Assembly (NCBI RefSeq): GCF_000716545.1
Contig: NZ_JNWZ01000034.1
Span: 7,284-71,283, forward strand
DNA: 64,000 nt
Direction of reading: 5' to 3'
Source of the DNA: Kitasatospora phosalacinea
GTDB taxonomy: Bacteria > Actinomycetota > Actinomycetes > Streptomycetales > Streptomycetaceae
The first letter of the stretch is position 1. The number at the start of each line of letters is the position of its first letter. The notes below the pieces were generated by a model, which did not search any database, was not told where the DNA came from, and saw nothing but the letters and a program-made list of their open reading frames with translations. The translations under genes and the position numbers were made by a program. Shown piece by piece: positions 16,184 to 26,187 of the stretch.

Positions 16184-18226
16184 TCAGCTCTCGACCTGGC
16201 CGCCGTCGACCGGCGGGAGCTTCACGACGTCGACCGGGTCCGTCGCGGTCGGCGCGGCGCCGTTGGTCAGCGCCAGCTCCTTCGGCGACTGCACCGGCGG
16301 CCGGGTGGACGGGGTGCGGCGGGCCGACCCGGTCCACGCCGGACGCGGGGGACGCTTGATCACCGGAGCGAAGATCTCGGCGATCTGCTCCTTGTTCAGC
16401 GTCTCCTTCTCCAGCAGTTCGAGGACCAGGTTGTCGAGCACGTCCCGGTTCTCGACCAGGATCTCCCAGGCGTCGTTGTGCGCCGTCTCGATCAGCTTCT
16501 TGACCTCCTCGTCCACCAGCCCAGCGACCTCTTCCGAGTAGTCGCGCTGGTGGCCCATCTCGCGGCCGAGGAACGGCTCGGAGTCGGAGGTGCCGAACTT
16601 GATCGCGCCCAGGCGCTCGCTCATGCCGTACTGGGTGACCATGGCCCGCGCGGTGGCGGTGGCCTTCTCGATGTCGTTCGAGGCGCCGGTGGTCGGGTCG
16701 TGGAAGACCAGTTCCTCGGCCGCCCGGCCGCCCAGCATGTACGAGAGCTGGTCGAGCATCTCGTTGCGGGTGGTCGAGTACTTGTCCTCGTCCGGCAGCA
16801 CCATCGTGTAGCCCAGGGCGCGGCCCCGGGACAGGATGGTGATCTTGTGCACCGGGTCGGAGTAGTTGCAGGCCGCCGCGACCAGGGCGTGTCCGCCCTC
16901 GTGGTACGCGGTGATCTTCTTCTCCTTCTCGGACATGATCCGCGAGCGCTTCTGCGGACCGGCCACGACGCGGTCGATCGCCTCGTCCAGCACCTGGTTG
17001 TCGATCAGCTTCTTCTCGGAGCGCGCGGTGAGCAGCGCCGCCTCGTTCAGCACGTTCGACAGGTCTGCGCCGGTGAAGCCGGGGGTGCGCTTGGCGACGG
17101 CCGAGAGGTCGACGTCCGGCGCGATCGGCTTGCCCTTCTGGTGCACCTTGAGGATGTCCAGCCGGCCCTGGAGGTCCGGGCGGTCGACGGCGATCTGCCG
17201 GTCGAAGCGGCCGGGGCGCAGCAGCGCCGGGTCCAGGATGTCGGGGCGGTTGGTGGCGGCGATCAGGATGACGCCGCCCTTGACGTCGAAGCCGTCCATC
17301 TCGACCAGCAGCTGGTTGAGGGTCTGCTCGCGCTCGTCGTGGCCGCCGCCGAGGCCCGCGCCGCGGTGCCGGCCGACGGCGTCGATCTCGTCGACGAAGA
17401 TGATCGCCGGGGCGTTGGCCTTGGCCTGCTCGAACAGGTCGCGGACGCGGCTGGCGCCGACACCGACGAACATCTCGACGAAGTCGGAACCCGAGATCGA
17501 GTAGAACGGCACGCCCGCCTCGCCCGCGACGGCACGGGCCAGCAGGGTCTTGCCGGTGCCGGGCGGGCCGTACAGCAGCACGCCCTTGGGGATCTTGGCG
17601 CCGACCGCCTGGAACTTGGCCGGCTCCTGCAGGAACTCCTTGATCTCGTGGAGCTCCTCGACCGCCTCGTCGGCGCCCGCGACGTCCGCGAAGGTGGTCT
17701 TCGGAGTGTCCTTGGTGAGCAGCTTGGCCTTCGACTTGCCGAACTGCATGACCCGGGAGCCGCCGCCCTGCATCTGGTTCATCAGGAACAGGAAGACCAG
17801 GACGATGATCACGATCGGCAGCATCGAGAAGAGCAGGCTGACGAAGGTCGACTGCTTCTCGGGGCTGACGGTGTAACCGTCGACGATCTGGCCGTCGGCG
17901 TACTTGCCCTGGAGCTTGGCGGCCAGGTCGGCGGCCTGCTGTTCTCCGGTGTAGGAGGCCTGGAAGCGGGTGCCGGACGGCGACTTGCCGTTCGAGCCCG
18001 CCTTCAGCTTCTGGCCGTCCTGCAGTTGGATCTTGATGAGGTTCGAGTCACCGGTGGTGAGCTGCGCCGACTTCACCTGGTTGTTGTCGATGGCGCTGAC
18101 GATCTGCCCGGTGTCCGCAGTCTTGTAGCCGCTCGAATCCGAGACGAGCTCCATCAACGCGAACACGGCGAGGGCGGCCAGCACGACCCACATGATCGGC
18201 GCACGGAAGTATCGCTTGACGTCCAT
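16184..18226 (-). CDS. ftsH: ATP-dependent zinc metalloprotease FtsH
   Basis: 680-residue membrane-bound AAA+ protease that extracts and degrades membrane and misfolded proteins. Two membrane helices (~10-28 and ~130-150) flank a ~100-residue external domain. The AAA module carries Walker A GPPGTGKT (220-227), Walker B IIFVDEID and the second region of homology [17 protein letters not shown]. The zinc motif HEGGH is at 442-446. The C-terminal tail is Pro/Thr-rich. No strong Shine-Dalgarno sequence precedes the ATG. It lies between hpt and folE on the minus strand. Confidence 0.97.
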   Translation of the reverse strand: MDVKRYFRAPIMWVVLAALAVFALMELVSDSSGYKTADTGQIVSAIDNNQVKSAQLTTGDSNLIKIQLQDGQKLKAGSNGKSPSGTRFQASYTGEQQAADLAAKLQGKYADGQIVDGYTVSPEKQSTFVSLLFSMLPIVIIVLVFLFLMNQMQGGGSRVMQFGKSKAKLLTKDTPKTTFADVAGADEAVEELHEIKEFLQEPAKFQAVGAKIPKGVLLYGPPGTGKTLLARAVAGEAGVPFYSISGSDFVEMFVGVGASRVRDLFEQAKANAPAIIFVDEIDAVGRHRGAGLGGGHDEREQTLNQLLVEMDGFDVKGGVILIAATNRPDILDPALLRPGRFDRQIAVDRPDLQGRLDILKVHQKGKPIAPDVDLSAVAKRTPGFTGADLSNVLNEAALLTARSEKKLIDNQVLDEAIDRVVAGPQKRSRIMSEKEKKITAYHEGGHALVAAACNYSDPVHKITILSRGRALGYTMVLPDEDKYSTTRNEMLDQLSYMLGGRAAEELVFHDPTTGASNDIEKATATARAMVTQYGMSERLGAIKFGTSDSEPFLGREMGHQRDYSEEVAGLVDEEVKKLIETAHNDAWEILVENRDVLDNLVLELLEKETLNKEQIAEIFAPVIKRPPRPAWTGSARRTPSTRPPVQSPKELALTNGAAPTATDPVDVVKLPPVDGGQVES

Positions 18227-18449
18227 CCATGCGGGGCGTCACCGCCCCGTCCCTCCTGCCAGTTCAACGGGCGCTGCTCGGCTGTGGGGCCTCGGCGCAT
18301 CCGATATGTGCTCGTAAGACGAGCGTTTGATTGGACCGTACCGCAGCGACCCCCGGTCCCGGCGGGATCGCATCACGGTGCGGCCTATTTTCCTACCCCC
18401 GCACAACGGGTGGGAACGGGGCACTGTTCCCACCCGTCGCCCGAACGGT

Positions 18450-19004
18450 TCAGCCCCCGTACACGTGCGGCGCGAGCGTGCCGATGAACGGCAGGTTGCG
18501 CAGCTTCTCCGCGTAGTCCAGGCCGTAGCCGACCACGAACTCGTTGGGGATGTCGAAGCCGACGTACTCGACGTCGATCTCCACCTTGGCGGCGTCCGGC
18601 TTGCGCAGCAGGGTGCACACCTTGAGCGAGGCCGGGCCGCGCGAACCGAGGTTGCCCAGCAGCCAGGACAGCGTCAGGCCGGAGTCGATGATGTCCTCGA
18701 CGATCAGCACGTCCTTGCCGGCGATGTCGGTGTCCAGGTCCTTGAGGATCCGGACCACGCCGGAGGACTTGGTGCCCATCCCGTACGAGGAGACCGCCAT
18801 CCAGTCCATGGTCACCTGGCTGTGCAGGGCCCGGGCCAGGTCCGCCATCACCATCACGGCGCCCTTGAGGACACCGACCAGCAGGAGGTCCTTCCCGGCG
18901 TAGTCCTGGTCGATCCGCGCGGCCAGCTCCACCAGCTTGGCGTCGATCTCGTCCTTGCTGATGAGCACCTTCGCGAGGTCTGCGCCCATGTCGTTCTGGT
19001 CCAC
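18450..19004 (-). CDS. hpt: hypoxanthine phosphoribosyltransferase Hpt
   Basis: 184 residues. It salvages hypoxanthine and guanine to IMP and GMP using PRPP. The PRPP-binding loop [18 protein letters not shown] and the earlier [18 protein letters not shown] are diagnostic, and the C-terminal [18 protein letters not shown] closes the fold. The GTG at 19004 is used, with ATG 18989 a possible alternative. It lies between tilS and ftsH, the conserved order tilS-hpt-ftsH seen across Gram-positive bacteria. Confidence 0.95.
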   Translation of the reverse strand: MDQNDMGADLAKVLISKDEIDAKLVELAARIDQDYAGKDLLLVGVLKGAVMVMADLARALHSQVTMDWMAVSSYGMGTKSSGVVRILKDLDTDIAGKDVLIVEDIIDSGLTLSWLLGNLGSRGPASLKVCTLLRKPDAAKVEIDVEYVGFDIPNEFVVGYGLDYAEKLRNLPFIGTLAPHVYGG

Positions 19005-19067
19005 CGGGGATACGTCCTCAAACGTTCGGGGTCTGGGTTCGGCGGCGGTGGCGCGACTCGGATCAGC

Positions 19068-20201
19068 TCAGTCGCCCTGCCGCCGAAACACCAGCGTGCC
19101 ACACCGGCGCACGGCTTCGACGCCCCCGGGTAGGTGCAGCGGCCCCTGGCCGCGCCAGCCGGTGACCAGCAGGTCCACGGTTTCCAGGTGCCGGGCGAAC
19201 AGGTCGCCCGCCGGACAGCCCGCGCGCAGCGCCGCCCGCCGCAGCACCCGGCGGCGCACCGCGGGGGGCAGTTCGGCGAGCTTGCCGGCGTCCAGGGCGC
19301 CCTCCGGGGAGCGCAGGTCGCGCTCGGCCAGGGCGGCCCACTGGTCGAGGGCGTCGGCGTCGTCGCGGAACAGGCGGGCGGTGCGGGCCAGCGCCTCGAC
19401 CACCCCGCCGCCCAGGTGCTTCTCCAGCACCGGCAGCACCTCGTGCCGGACCCGGGAGCGGGTGTACGCCGGGTCGGCGTTGTGCGGGTCGTCCCAGACC
19501 GGGATGGACTGCGCGGCGCAGGCCTGCCGGGTGGCGGACCGGTCCAGCTCCAGCAGCGGACGGCGGTAGCGGCCCTTCTGGGCGGGCATCCCGGCCAGCG
19601 AGCGGGCGCCGGAGCCGCGGGCCAGGCCCAGCAGCACGGTCTCCGCCTGGTCGTCGCGGGTATGGCCGAGCAGCACGGCCAGCGCGCCGTGGCGCTCGGC
19701 GGCCAGGTCCAGCGCGGCGTAGCGGGCGTCCCGGGCGGCGTTCTCCGGGCCGCCCTCGCGGCCCACCCGGACGGCGACCGCCTCCACCGGGTCGAGCCCG
19801 AGCTCGCGCAGCCGGACGGCGACCTGCTCGGCGCGCTCGGCCGAACCGTCCTGCAGGCCGTGGTCGACCGTCACCGCGCCGACCCGCAGGCCCAGCTTGG
19901 GGGCCTCGAAGGCGGTGGCGGTGGCCAGCGCCATCGAGTCGGCGCCCCCGGAGACCGCCACCAGCACCAGCGGGGAGCCGGGCGCGGCGGGCGTGCGGGG
20001 CAGGCCGGAGGGGTGCCGGCGGGCGTTGGCGATCAGCGTGCCGGGCACCGCCGCGGTGCCGGCCAGCACGGGCACCGGCACGGGCGCGGGCGTGCGCGGG
20101 CGCACCTGCCCGCCGGGGACGACGCCCGCCTCGGCGGCGAGCTCGGCGAGGGTACGACGGACGGCGAGGCGTATCGCCGCGACAGCGGGGTGTGGGCCCA
20201 T
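19068..20201 (-). CDS. tilS: tRNA(Ile)-lysidine synthetase TilS
   Basis: 377 residues. It attaches lysine to C34 of tRNA-Ile(CAU), allowing AUA decoding. The ATP PP-loop [14 protein letters not shown] follows a ~95-residue N-terminal extension. Further signatures are [37 protein letters not shown] and [19 protein letters not shown]. The C-terminal substrate-binding domain is short. ATG 20201 is chosen because AAGGAG lies 8 bases upstream; the in-frame GTG 20210 directly abuts that sequence and is unlikely. Confidence 0.93.
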   Translation of the reverse strand: MGPHPAVAAIRLAVRRTLAELAAEAGVVPGGQVRPRTPAPVPVPVLAGTAAVPGTLIANARRHPSGLPRTPAAPGSPLVLVAVSGGADSMALATATAFEAPKLGLRVGAVTVDHGLQDGSAERAEQVAVRLRELGLDPVEAVAVRVGREGGPENAARDARYAALDLAAERHGALAVLLGHTRDDQAETVLLGLARGSGARSLAGMPAQKGRYRRPLLELDRSATRQACAAQSIPVWDDPHNADPAYTRSRVRHEVLPVLEKHLGGGVVEALARTARLFRDDADALDQWAALAERDLRSPEGALDAGKLAELPPAVRRRVLRRAALRAGCPAGDLFARHLETVDLLVTGWRGQGPLHLPGGVEAVRRCGTLVFRRQGD

Positions 20202-20436
20202 GGTTGGCACTCCTTGGCGGAGGGGGGGTTCGACGGCCGCCTGTCAGCTCTCGGTCACCAGGCGCTCACAGATGGTCGCAGAATCCGGCCACCGCCCACG
20301 CCACCCGCGCCAACGGCGGATCCACGGTCCCACGTACGGGTGAATGGAGAAACGTTACGGCTGCCGCCAGGTGTACGACTCGACAGGTTGAGGGACCGGT
20401 CGCGACCGGACGCGGAGCGCGCCTTCCCGGTCGGGT

Positions 20437-21618
20437 TCAGCCGATCACCCGGGCCACCCAGGACGCCGGGTCGTGGATTTCCTCCTTGGTCGGCAGCGTG
20501 TTCGGCGAGGTCCACACCCGGTTGAAGCCGTCCATCCCCACCCGCTCCACCACGCCCCGGACGAACACCGCGCCGTCCTGGTACTGCCGCAGCTTCGCGT
20601 CCATCCCGAGCAGCCGGCGCAGCGCCAGGTCGAGCCGGCCGCTGCCCCGGTCGCGGCGGCGCTGGAACTTCTCCCGGATCTCCGCCACCGAGGGCACCAC
20701 CGCGGGCCCGACCCCGTCCATCACCACGTCCGCGTGGCCCTCCAGCAGCGACATCACCGCCGTCAGCCGGGCCAGGATCTCCCGCTGCGCGGGCGTCTGC
20801 ACCAGCTCCGTGACGCTGGTCGTGCCCGCGCGGTCGGCACCGCCCTCCCGGTCCGCGCGCCGACCGCCCAGGCCCGGGATCGGCAGGCCGCCGAACGCCT
20901 CGCGCAGCCGCTCCAGGAAGGCCGCCGGGTCGATGTCGGTCTGCGCCAGGAAGTCCTGCACCTCGGACTGGATGTGGTCGCGCAGCCACGGCACCGCGGT
21001 GAACTGGGTCCGGTGGGTCTCCTCGTGCAGGCACACCCAGAGTCGGAAGTCGCTCGGGGAGACGTCGAGTTCGCGCTCCACCTGGACGATGTTCGGCGCC
21101 ACCAGCAGCAGCCGCCCGGGCGGGGCGGCCAGCCCGCGCCGGGGCTGGTCGAACAGGCCCTCCGGGCTGTCCGGGGCGCTCGGCAGCTCGGCCGGGGCGA
21201 AGGTCTCGTACTGGCCCAGCACCTTCGTCGACAGGAAGGCCAGCACCACGCCGACCTCCACCCCCGTCGCCTTCGCGCCCGCCGAACCGGCCACCGCCGC
21301 GCCGCGGCCGCCGCCCTGCCGGCGGGCCGCCAGCTTCTCCGTCAACGGGCGCACCACCGTCCGGAAGCCCGCCACGTTCGCCCGCACCCAGCCCGGCCGG
21401 TCCACCACCAGCACCGGCGTCCCGGCCACCGCGGTCGACCCCATCCGGGTGTACTCCCGCACGTGCCGCTCGGCCTCCGCCGCGTGCCGCCGCAGTTCGG
21501 CGACGGCGGCCCCGGCCTCCTCCCGACCGATCCGCGGCCCCGGCCGGGCGAGCCGCGTCGCGGTCGCCACCGCGAGATCCCAGTCGACCATCTCCGCACC
21601 GCCGCTCGCGCTCGTCAT
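20437..21618 (-). CDS. zinc-dependent metalloprotease, DUF2342 (actinobacterial zincin)
   Basis: 393 residues, no signal peptide. It contains the HExxH zincin motif in LWVCLHEETHRTQF and the downstream SLLEGHADVVMDGVG, which supplies the further zinc ligand typical of DUF2342. Substrate unknown. The family is restricted to actinobacteria and is regularly placed between the PBP4 gene and tilS, as here. The ATG is preceded by a TACGGT -10 element with a 6-base gap and no Shine-Dalgarno sequence. Confidence 0.88.
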   Translation of the reverse strand: MTSASGGAEMVDWDLAVATATRLARPGPRIGREEAGAAVAELRRHAAEAERHVREYTRMGSTAVAGTPVLVVDRPGWVRANVAGFRTVVRPLTEKLAARRQGGGRGAAVAGSAGAKATGVEVGVVLAFLSTKVLGQYETFAPAELPSAPDSPEGLFDQPRRGLAAPPGRLLLVAPNIVQVERELDVSPSDFRLWVCLHEETHRTQFTAVPWLRDHIQSEVQDFLAQTDIDPAAFLERLREAFGGLPIPGLGGRRADREGGADRAGTTSVTELVQTPAQREILARLTAVMSLLEGHADVVMDGVGPAVVPSVAEIREKFQRRRDRGSGRLDLALRRLLGMDAKLRQYQDGAVFVRGVVERVGMDGFNRVWTSPNTLPTKEEIHDPASWVARVIG

Positions 21619-21624
21619 GCCCTC

Positions 21625-21630
21625 ACCGTA
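21625..21630 (-). promoter_or_regulatory. -10 element of a leaderless promoter (DUF2342 gene)
   Basis: TACGGT on the minus strand, 6 bases before ATG 21618. Confidence 0.5.
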
Positions 21631-21796
21631 CGTGCTCGTCCCCGCCCGGGGGAGGGACCCCGCGCACGGCTACCCCGCGAGAGCCCGGACACACCCGTCC
21701 CGGACGCGCGGGGACCGGTCCCCCGCGCGCCGCGCCGCCACCGCCCTGGCGCACCGCGACCGCCCTGGCGCGCCGCCCTCCGGTCGGCCGCCGGGG

Positions 21797-23314
21797 TCAG
21801 CAGCCGCAGGCGGCGATCTTGGCGACGACGCGGTCGACGGCGGCGCGGGCGGCGGTCGGGTCGGCGTCGGTGCGGGTCATCAGGGCGAAGGCCAGCACCC
21901 GGCCGTCGGCGTCGACCACGGTGCCGGCCAGGGTGTTGACGCCCTGGAGGCTGCCGGTCTTGGCGCGGACGATGCCCGCGGCCTCGCCCGCGCCGGACTT
22001 CGCGCCGAAGCGGTTGAGCAGCGTGCCGGAGAAACCCGCGACCGGGAGGCCGGTGAGCACCGGGCGCAGTTCCGGGTGGGCCGGGGCGGCGGCCGCGGCG
22101 AGGAGTTTCACCAGCGTGATCGGCGGGATCAGGTCGGCCTTGGCCAGGCCGCTGCCGTCGACGATCCGCACGCCCTCCAACGGCACGCCGAGCGCGGCCA
22201 GTTCGCCGGTGACCGCCTTCGCCGCGCCCTCGAAGCTCGCGGGCTGCCCGGCGGCGGTCGCGGCCTGCCGGGCGACCGCCTCGGCCAGCGTGTTGTCGGA
22301 GGTGGTGAGCATCCGCTCCACCAGCCGCCCGACCGTCGGCGACTCGACCCGGGCCAGTTCGACGGCCCCGGCGGGCGCGGCGGCCTGGTCGGGCTTGCCC
22401 CGCACGGTGACGCCCTCGGCCCGGAGCAGGCCGGCGAAGGTCTCGGCGGCCTGCCCGGCCGGGTCGAACACCCGGGCCGGGGCCTCGTCGGGCGAGCGCG
22501 GGTCGATCCGGCCCTCGTCGACCATCAGCGGGGTGACCGCGGCGACGTTCACCGCGTCGTGGTCGGGGTGCAGCAGCGGGCCGGCGTACAGCGAGGTGTC
22601 GTAGGAGAGCTTCACCGCGGTGGTGCCGGCGGCCTTCAGCGCGGTGGCGGTGCGGTGGGCCAGGTCGGCCATCGAGGCGGGGGCGCTGTCCCGATCGACC
22701 GGGGCGCCGCCGATCCGGACCTGGTCGGCGGGCAGGGCGGTCAGGGTGGGGTCGCCGCCGCCGACCAGGGTGATCTCGTCGGGGGCGCCCCGGACGACGG
22801 TGGTGGCGATCCGCCGCTCGGCGGGCAGCAGGGCGAGGGCGGCGACGGCGGTGGCGAGCTTGGTGGTGGAGGCGGGCGTGGCCGGGGCGTTCTCCTGGGA
22901 GCCGAACAGGAACTCCCCGGTGGCGGCGTCGGCGACCGCGAAGTTCAGGGTGCCGAGCGCCTTGTCCTGGACGGTGCCGCCGAGCGCGGTGCGCAGCCCG
23001 CCGCCGGTCGGCGCCCTGCTGTCGGCGGCGTCGCCCGCGGCCAGCACCGGGCCCTTGACCGGCACCGCGCGGTGCCGCCCGTCCTGGCGCCGCCGCGCGG
23101 CGTCGTCCCCGCCGTCCCCGCCGTCCGGCCCGTTCCGGTCCTGGTCCTGGCTCCGGTGCCGGTCGTCGTCGGCGCGCCCGCCGTGCGCGGAGTCCGGCGA
23201 GGACTGGGCCGCGGCGGCGGGCCCGGCGAGCGTCGTCCCGGCCGCCAGCACCACTGCCAGCGCGGCCGCCAGCGCGGTTCCGCGCCCGCGTCCCACCCCT
23301 GCCCCTGATCTCAC
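21797..23314 (-). CDS. dacB: D-alanyl-D-alanine carboxypeptidase/endopeptidase, PBP4 (DacB) family
   Basis: 505-residue exported penicillin-binding protein that trims or cleaves peptidoglycan cross-links. A signal peptide (GTALAAALAVVLAAGTTLAG, then PAAAA) starts the protein, followed by a disordered Asp/Arg/Gly-rich stretch of ~60 residues. All three serine-peptidase motifs are present: SxxK as STTK in ASTTKLATAVA, SxN as SDN in TSDNTLAEAVARQ, and KTG in VRAKTGSLQGV. GTG 23314 is chosen because AGGAAAGG precedes it and the signal peptide starts there. It is divergent from ppa and ends in a CGC tail. Confidence 0.92.
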   Translation of the reverse strand: MRSGAGVGRGRGTALAAALAVVLAAGTTLAGPAAAAQSSPDSAHGGRADDDRHRSQDQDRNGPDGGDGGDDAARRRQDGRHRAVPVKGPVLAAGDAADSRAPTGGGLRTALGGTVQDKALGTLNFAVADAATGEFLFGSQENAPATPASTTKLATAVAALALLPAERRIATTVVRGAPDEITLVGGGDPTLTALPADQVRIGGAPVDRDSAPASMADLAHRTATALKAAGTTAVKLSYDTSLYAGPLLHPDHDAVNVAAVTPLMVDEGRIDPRSPDEAPARVFDPAGQAAETFAGLLRAEGVTVRGKPDQAAAPAGAVELARVESPTVGRLVERMLTTSDNTLAEAVARQAATAAGQPASFEGAAKAVTGELAALGVPLEGVRIVDGSGLAKADLIPPITLVKLLAAAAAPAHPELRPVLTGLPVAGFSGTLLNRFGAKSGAGEAAGIVRAKTGSLQGVNTLAGTVVDADGRVLAFALMTRTDADPTAARAAVDRVVAKIAACGC

Positions 23315-23391
23315 CGACCGGCCCCTTTCCTGAGCACACCCCGCCGTAGGAGACACTTGGATTCTGTCAGTCCCAACCCTTGGAGGAACCG

Positions 23392-23883
23392 TTGGAGTTC
23401 GACGTCCTGATCGAGATCCCGAAGGGCTCGCGCAACAAGTACGAGGTCGACCATGAGACCGGCCGGCTCCGTCTGGACCGCATGCTCTTCACCTCGACCC
23501 GCTACCCGGCCGACTACGGCTACGTCGAGGGCACCCTCGCGGACGACGGCGACCCGCTGGACGCACTGGTCATCCTGGAGGAGCCGACCTTCCCCGGCTG
23601 CCTGATCAAGTGCCGCGCCATCGGCATGTTCCACATGACGGACGAGGCCGGCGGCGACGACAAGCTGCTCTGCGTCCCGGCGACCGACCCGCGCTGGTCG
23701 CACCTGCAGGACCTGCAGGACGTGTCGGAGTTCGACCGCCTGGAGATCCAGCACTTCTTCGAGGTCTACAAGGACCTGGAGCCGGGCAAGTCCGTCCAGG
23801 GCGCCGACTGGGTCGGCCGGGCCGAGGCCGAGGCCGAGATCGAGGCCTCGATCAAGCGCCTGCAGGAGCAGGGCGGCCACTGA
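23392..23883 (+). CDS. ppa: inorganic pyrophosphatase
   Basis: 163 residues, family I soluble pyrophosphatase that hydrolyses PPi to two phosphates and pulls biosynthetic reactions forward. Active-site segments are [40 protein letters not shown] (metal-binding Asp cluster) and the C-terminal [13 protein letters not shown]. The TTG start is chosen because GGAGGA lies only 4 bases upstream and the protein then begins at the conserved [10 protein letters not shown]. It is followed by a strong terminator. Confidence 0.96.
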   Translation: MEFDVLIEIPKGSRNKYEVDHETGRLRLDRMLFTSTRYPADYGYVEGTLADDGDPLDALVILEEPTFPGCLIKCRAIGMFHMTDEAGGDDKLLCVPATDPRWSHLQDLQDVSEFDRLEIQHFFEVYKDLEPGKSVQGADWVGRAEAEAEIEASIKRLQEQGGH

Positions 23884-23920
23884 GCCGTGTCCGCCCTCCG
23901 GGGCACCCCGCAGCACCCGT

Positions 23921-23958
23921 GCGAGGGGCGGGAGTCCGACCGGACTCCCGCCCCTCGC
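23921..23958. terminator. strong bidirectional hairpin terminator after ppa
   Basis: Perfect 18-bp arms (GCGAGGGGCGGGAGTCCG) with a 2-base loop, between convergent ppa and the dodecin gene. Confidence 0.9.
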
Positions 23959-23977
23959 GCGTTCCCGGGTACCGGGC

Positions 23978-24199
23978 TCAGGCGCCGTCGTTGTCGTCGA
24001 GCCGGAAGCCGACCTTCAGGCCGACCTGGTAGTGCTCGACCTCGCCGTCCTTGAGGTGGCCGCGGACCTGCACCACCTCGAACCAGTCCAGGTTGCGCAG
24101 CGTGCGGTTCGCCCGGGCGAGGCCGTTGCGGATCGCGGCGTCCACGCCCTCGTGCGAGGACCCGACGATCTCGGTGACCCGGTAGGTGTGGTCGGTCAT
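23978..24199 (-). CDS. dodecin, flavin-storage protein
   Basis: 73 residues. Dodecins assemble as dodecamers and store or buffer flavins, and bind CoA in some bacteria. The family pattern is plain: YRVTEIVGSSHEGVDAAIRN, LDWFEVVQVRG (the Trp that stacks on the flavin), HYQVGLKVGFRL. The ATG at 24199 has AGGGAGAG just upstream; the frame stays open further upstream but that part is not conserved-looking. Confidence 0.92.
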   Translation of the reverse strand: MTDHTYRVTEIVGSSHEGVDAAIRNGLARANRTLRNLDWFEVVQVRGHLKDGEVEHYQVGLKVGFRLDDNDGA

Positions 24200-24310
24200 G
24201 GCGGTCTCTCCCTGGTGCGGCGGCGGGTGGCTCCCCCGCCGTCCACCGTGCACCGAAGTGCCGCCCCGGGCATCCCGGAGTCCGCCGATGGTGCGTCCGC
24301 CGACGGCTCG

Positions 24311-25261
24311 TCAGAAGGCCGCGCGGACCTCGCCGACCACGTTGCCGCCGCCGTGCAGCGGGGCGGCGGCGATCCGCTCCAGCACCGGGTCCTGGACGCC
24401 CAGTCGGCGCAGCGCGGCGGCCAGCACCGGGCCGCGGGCGCGCTCGGCGCCGTCCTCGATCTTGAAGGCGAGGGCCCGGCCGTCGGGCAGCGCCACCACC
24501 TGGACGGCCTCGGCGCCCATCTTGGACAGCGCGCCGGGCACCGCCCGCATCAGCCAGGTGTCGGCCCGGCGGGTGCCGGCCACGTACTCGGGGTGGGCGC
24601 GCATCGCGTCGGCGACCCGGCGCTGCTCGGTGCCGGGGCCGGCCAGCAGCAGGGCGCGGTAGCCGCGGGCCAGGCCGGTGAGCGAGACGGCCAGCAGCGG
24701 GGCGCCGCAGCCGTCGGTGCCCAGGTGGGCGGCGGCCTCGCCGGTGGCCTCCTCCAGGGCGGCGCGGGCCAGCCGCTGGATCGGGTGGTCCGGGTCGAGG
24801 TAGTCCTCCAGGCTCCAGCCGTTGGCGGCGCTGGCGGCCAGCCAGGCGGCGTGCTTGCCGGAGCAGTCCATCAGGATCGGGGCGCGCTCCCCGCCGGAGC
24901 GGAGCAGTTCCTCGGCCTCCACCTGGTCCAGCGGCAGGTCGGCGGGCAGCCGCAGGGCGGCCTCGGTGAGGCCGGCGTCGGCGAGGACCTTGCGCACGGC
25001 GGCGCGGTGGAACGGCTCGGCGGAGTGGCTGGAGGCGGCCAGCGCGAGCTGTTCGCCGCGCAGGTCGAGGCCGGCCCGCAGGGTGGCCACCGCCTGGAAG
25101 GGCTTGGCGGTGGAGCGCGGGTAGACCGGCAGTTCGGGGGTGCCGAGCGCGTACTCGACGGCGCCGTCGGCGTCGAGCAGGACCAGCGAACCGCGGTGGC
25201 GGCCCTCGGTGAAGCCGGAGCGTATGACCTCGGCGAGGGCGGGCGGGGCGGACTGCGACAC
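24311..25261 (-). CDS. L-asparaginase II family protein (AnsA type)
   Basis: 316 residues of the L-asparaginase II family, distinct from the bacterial type I/II asparaginases of E. coli. Segments typical of it are YPRSTAKPFQAVA near residue 47, SSHSAEPFH, MDCSGKHAAWLA, GTDGCGAPLLA and the C-terminal AAPLHGGGNVVGEVRAAF. The expected role is asparagine hydrolysis to aspartate and ammonia in the cytoplasm; no signal peptide is present. The GTG start has TGGAGA 9 bases upstream. It lies 60 bp downstream of rsiG on the same strand and may be co-transcribed with it. Confidence 0.88.
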   Translation of the reverse strand: MSQSAPPALAEVIRSGFTEGRHRGSLVLLDADGAVEYALGTPELPVYPRSTAKPFQAVATLRAGLDLRGEQLALAASSHSAEPFHRAAVRKVLADAGLTEAALRLPADLPLDQVEAEELLRSGGERAPILMDCSGKHAAWLAASAANGWSLEDYLDPDHPIQRLARAALEEATGEAAAHLGTDGCGAPLLAVSLTGLARGYRALLLAGPGTEQRRVADAMRAHPEYVAGTRRADTWLMRAVPGALSKMGAEAVQVVALPDGRALAFKIEDGAERARGPVLAAALRRLGVQDPVLERIAAAPLHGGGNVVGEVRAAF

Positions 25262-25321
25262 GGGTGGGTCTCCAGGGCGGTGCGGTGAGGGTGAGGGCGG
25301 CCCCGGCCGCGTCCGCCCCGC

Positions 25322-25840
25322 TCAGCCTTGGCTGAGCAGGTCGTCGACCCGGGCCTCCCCTTCACGGTACCTGCGGGTGATCTCGGCCCCGCAGTCGTCC
25401 GCGGTGCGCTGCAGGGCCTGGCGGCGGCCGGAGACCTCGCGCTGGTGCTCGTCCAGGCGCTCGACGGCGGCCAGCAGGTCGGCGGTGGCGTGCGCGGCCA
25501 GGTCGGCCAGCTGGACGTCGCCCATCAGGGCGTCGGCCTCCTGCTGGTAGCGCGCGCCGCGCGGCGGACCGAGGGTGACGTGCCGGGCCGGGCGGCGGGT
25601 CGCGGAGGGGGCGTCGGCGAGGATCGCCGGCAGCCGGTCCAGCAGCGCGCACGGCGTCTCGCCGGCGGCCTGCAGCGGGATCTCCCGGCGCTGCAGTTCG
25701 GCCCGCAGGATGTCCATCCGGCCGTGCAGCAGGCGGCGCAGGTAGGAGAGGTCGGCCTCCTGCTCCAGGGCGTCCCGGCGGAGCACCCGCAGTTCCTCCA
25801 GGGCCAGGCCGGCCAGCCCGTCGACCGCGCTCACGTCCAT
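25322..25840 (-). CDS. rsiG: RsiG-type c-di-GMP-binding anti-sigma factor (AmfC family)
   Basis: 172 residues, almost wholly alpha-helical, cytoplasmic. In Streptomyces RsiG holds the sporulation sigma factor WhiG inactive when bound to a c-di-GMP dimer, through two copies of E(X)3S(X)2R(X)3Q(X)3D. Copy one here is EADLSYLRRLLHGRMD (~27-42), with His for Gln. Copy two is QREVSGRRQALQRTAD (~134-149), with Gln for the first Glu; S, R, Q and D fit. Spacing is exact in both copies, so the family call is firm even though two positions deviate. ATG 25840 follows an AGGTGG. It is annotated elsewhere as an aerial mycelium formation protein. Confidence 0.85.
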   Translation of the reverse strand: MDVSAVDGLAGLALEELRVLRRDALEQEADLSYLRRLLHGRMDILRAELQRREIPLQAAGETPCALLDRLPAILADAPSATRRPARHVTLGPPRGARYQQEADALMGDVQLADLAAHATADLLAAVERLDEHQREVSGRRQALQRTADDCGAEITRRYREGEARVDDLLSQG

Positions 25841-26187
25841 CAATCCGACCACCTGCCGTAGTACCAGTGCCCGCCGTTGACACGGGCCGCCCGCCCCCAG
25901 GGTTCCCCCCGGCGGGCGGTGCCACTCGTGCGGGTGACGCGGTTCGCCGGGACGGCGGACACCCCCGCGGGGCCCGGAAGGCCCCGGGCCGTCGGACAGC
26001 GTGCCACTCCGGGCCCCGGCGCCGCACGCCCGGGTACCCGAACGGCCCCGTGGCGAACACCCCTGGCTAGTACGAAGAATCCCCGCCACGGGCTCACCTG
26101 CACGGATCGGGGCGCACCACGCGCGACCCCGGCGTGCAACCGGACGCCGTGCGCCCCCCACGGGCCCGGCCCGGCACAATGGGCGGC
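25841..26187. other. 347-bp divergent intergenic region between rsiG and dtd
   Basis: Contains the CACAAT element of dtd at its right end. I see no convincing promoter for rsiG, no repeat and no further gene. Confidence 0.5.
26175..26180 (+). promoter_or_regulatory. -10 element of a leaderless promoter (dtd)
   Basis: CACAAT, then 7 bases, then ATG 26188. Same hexamer and spacing as at 6347. Confidence 0.55.
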
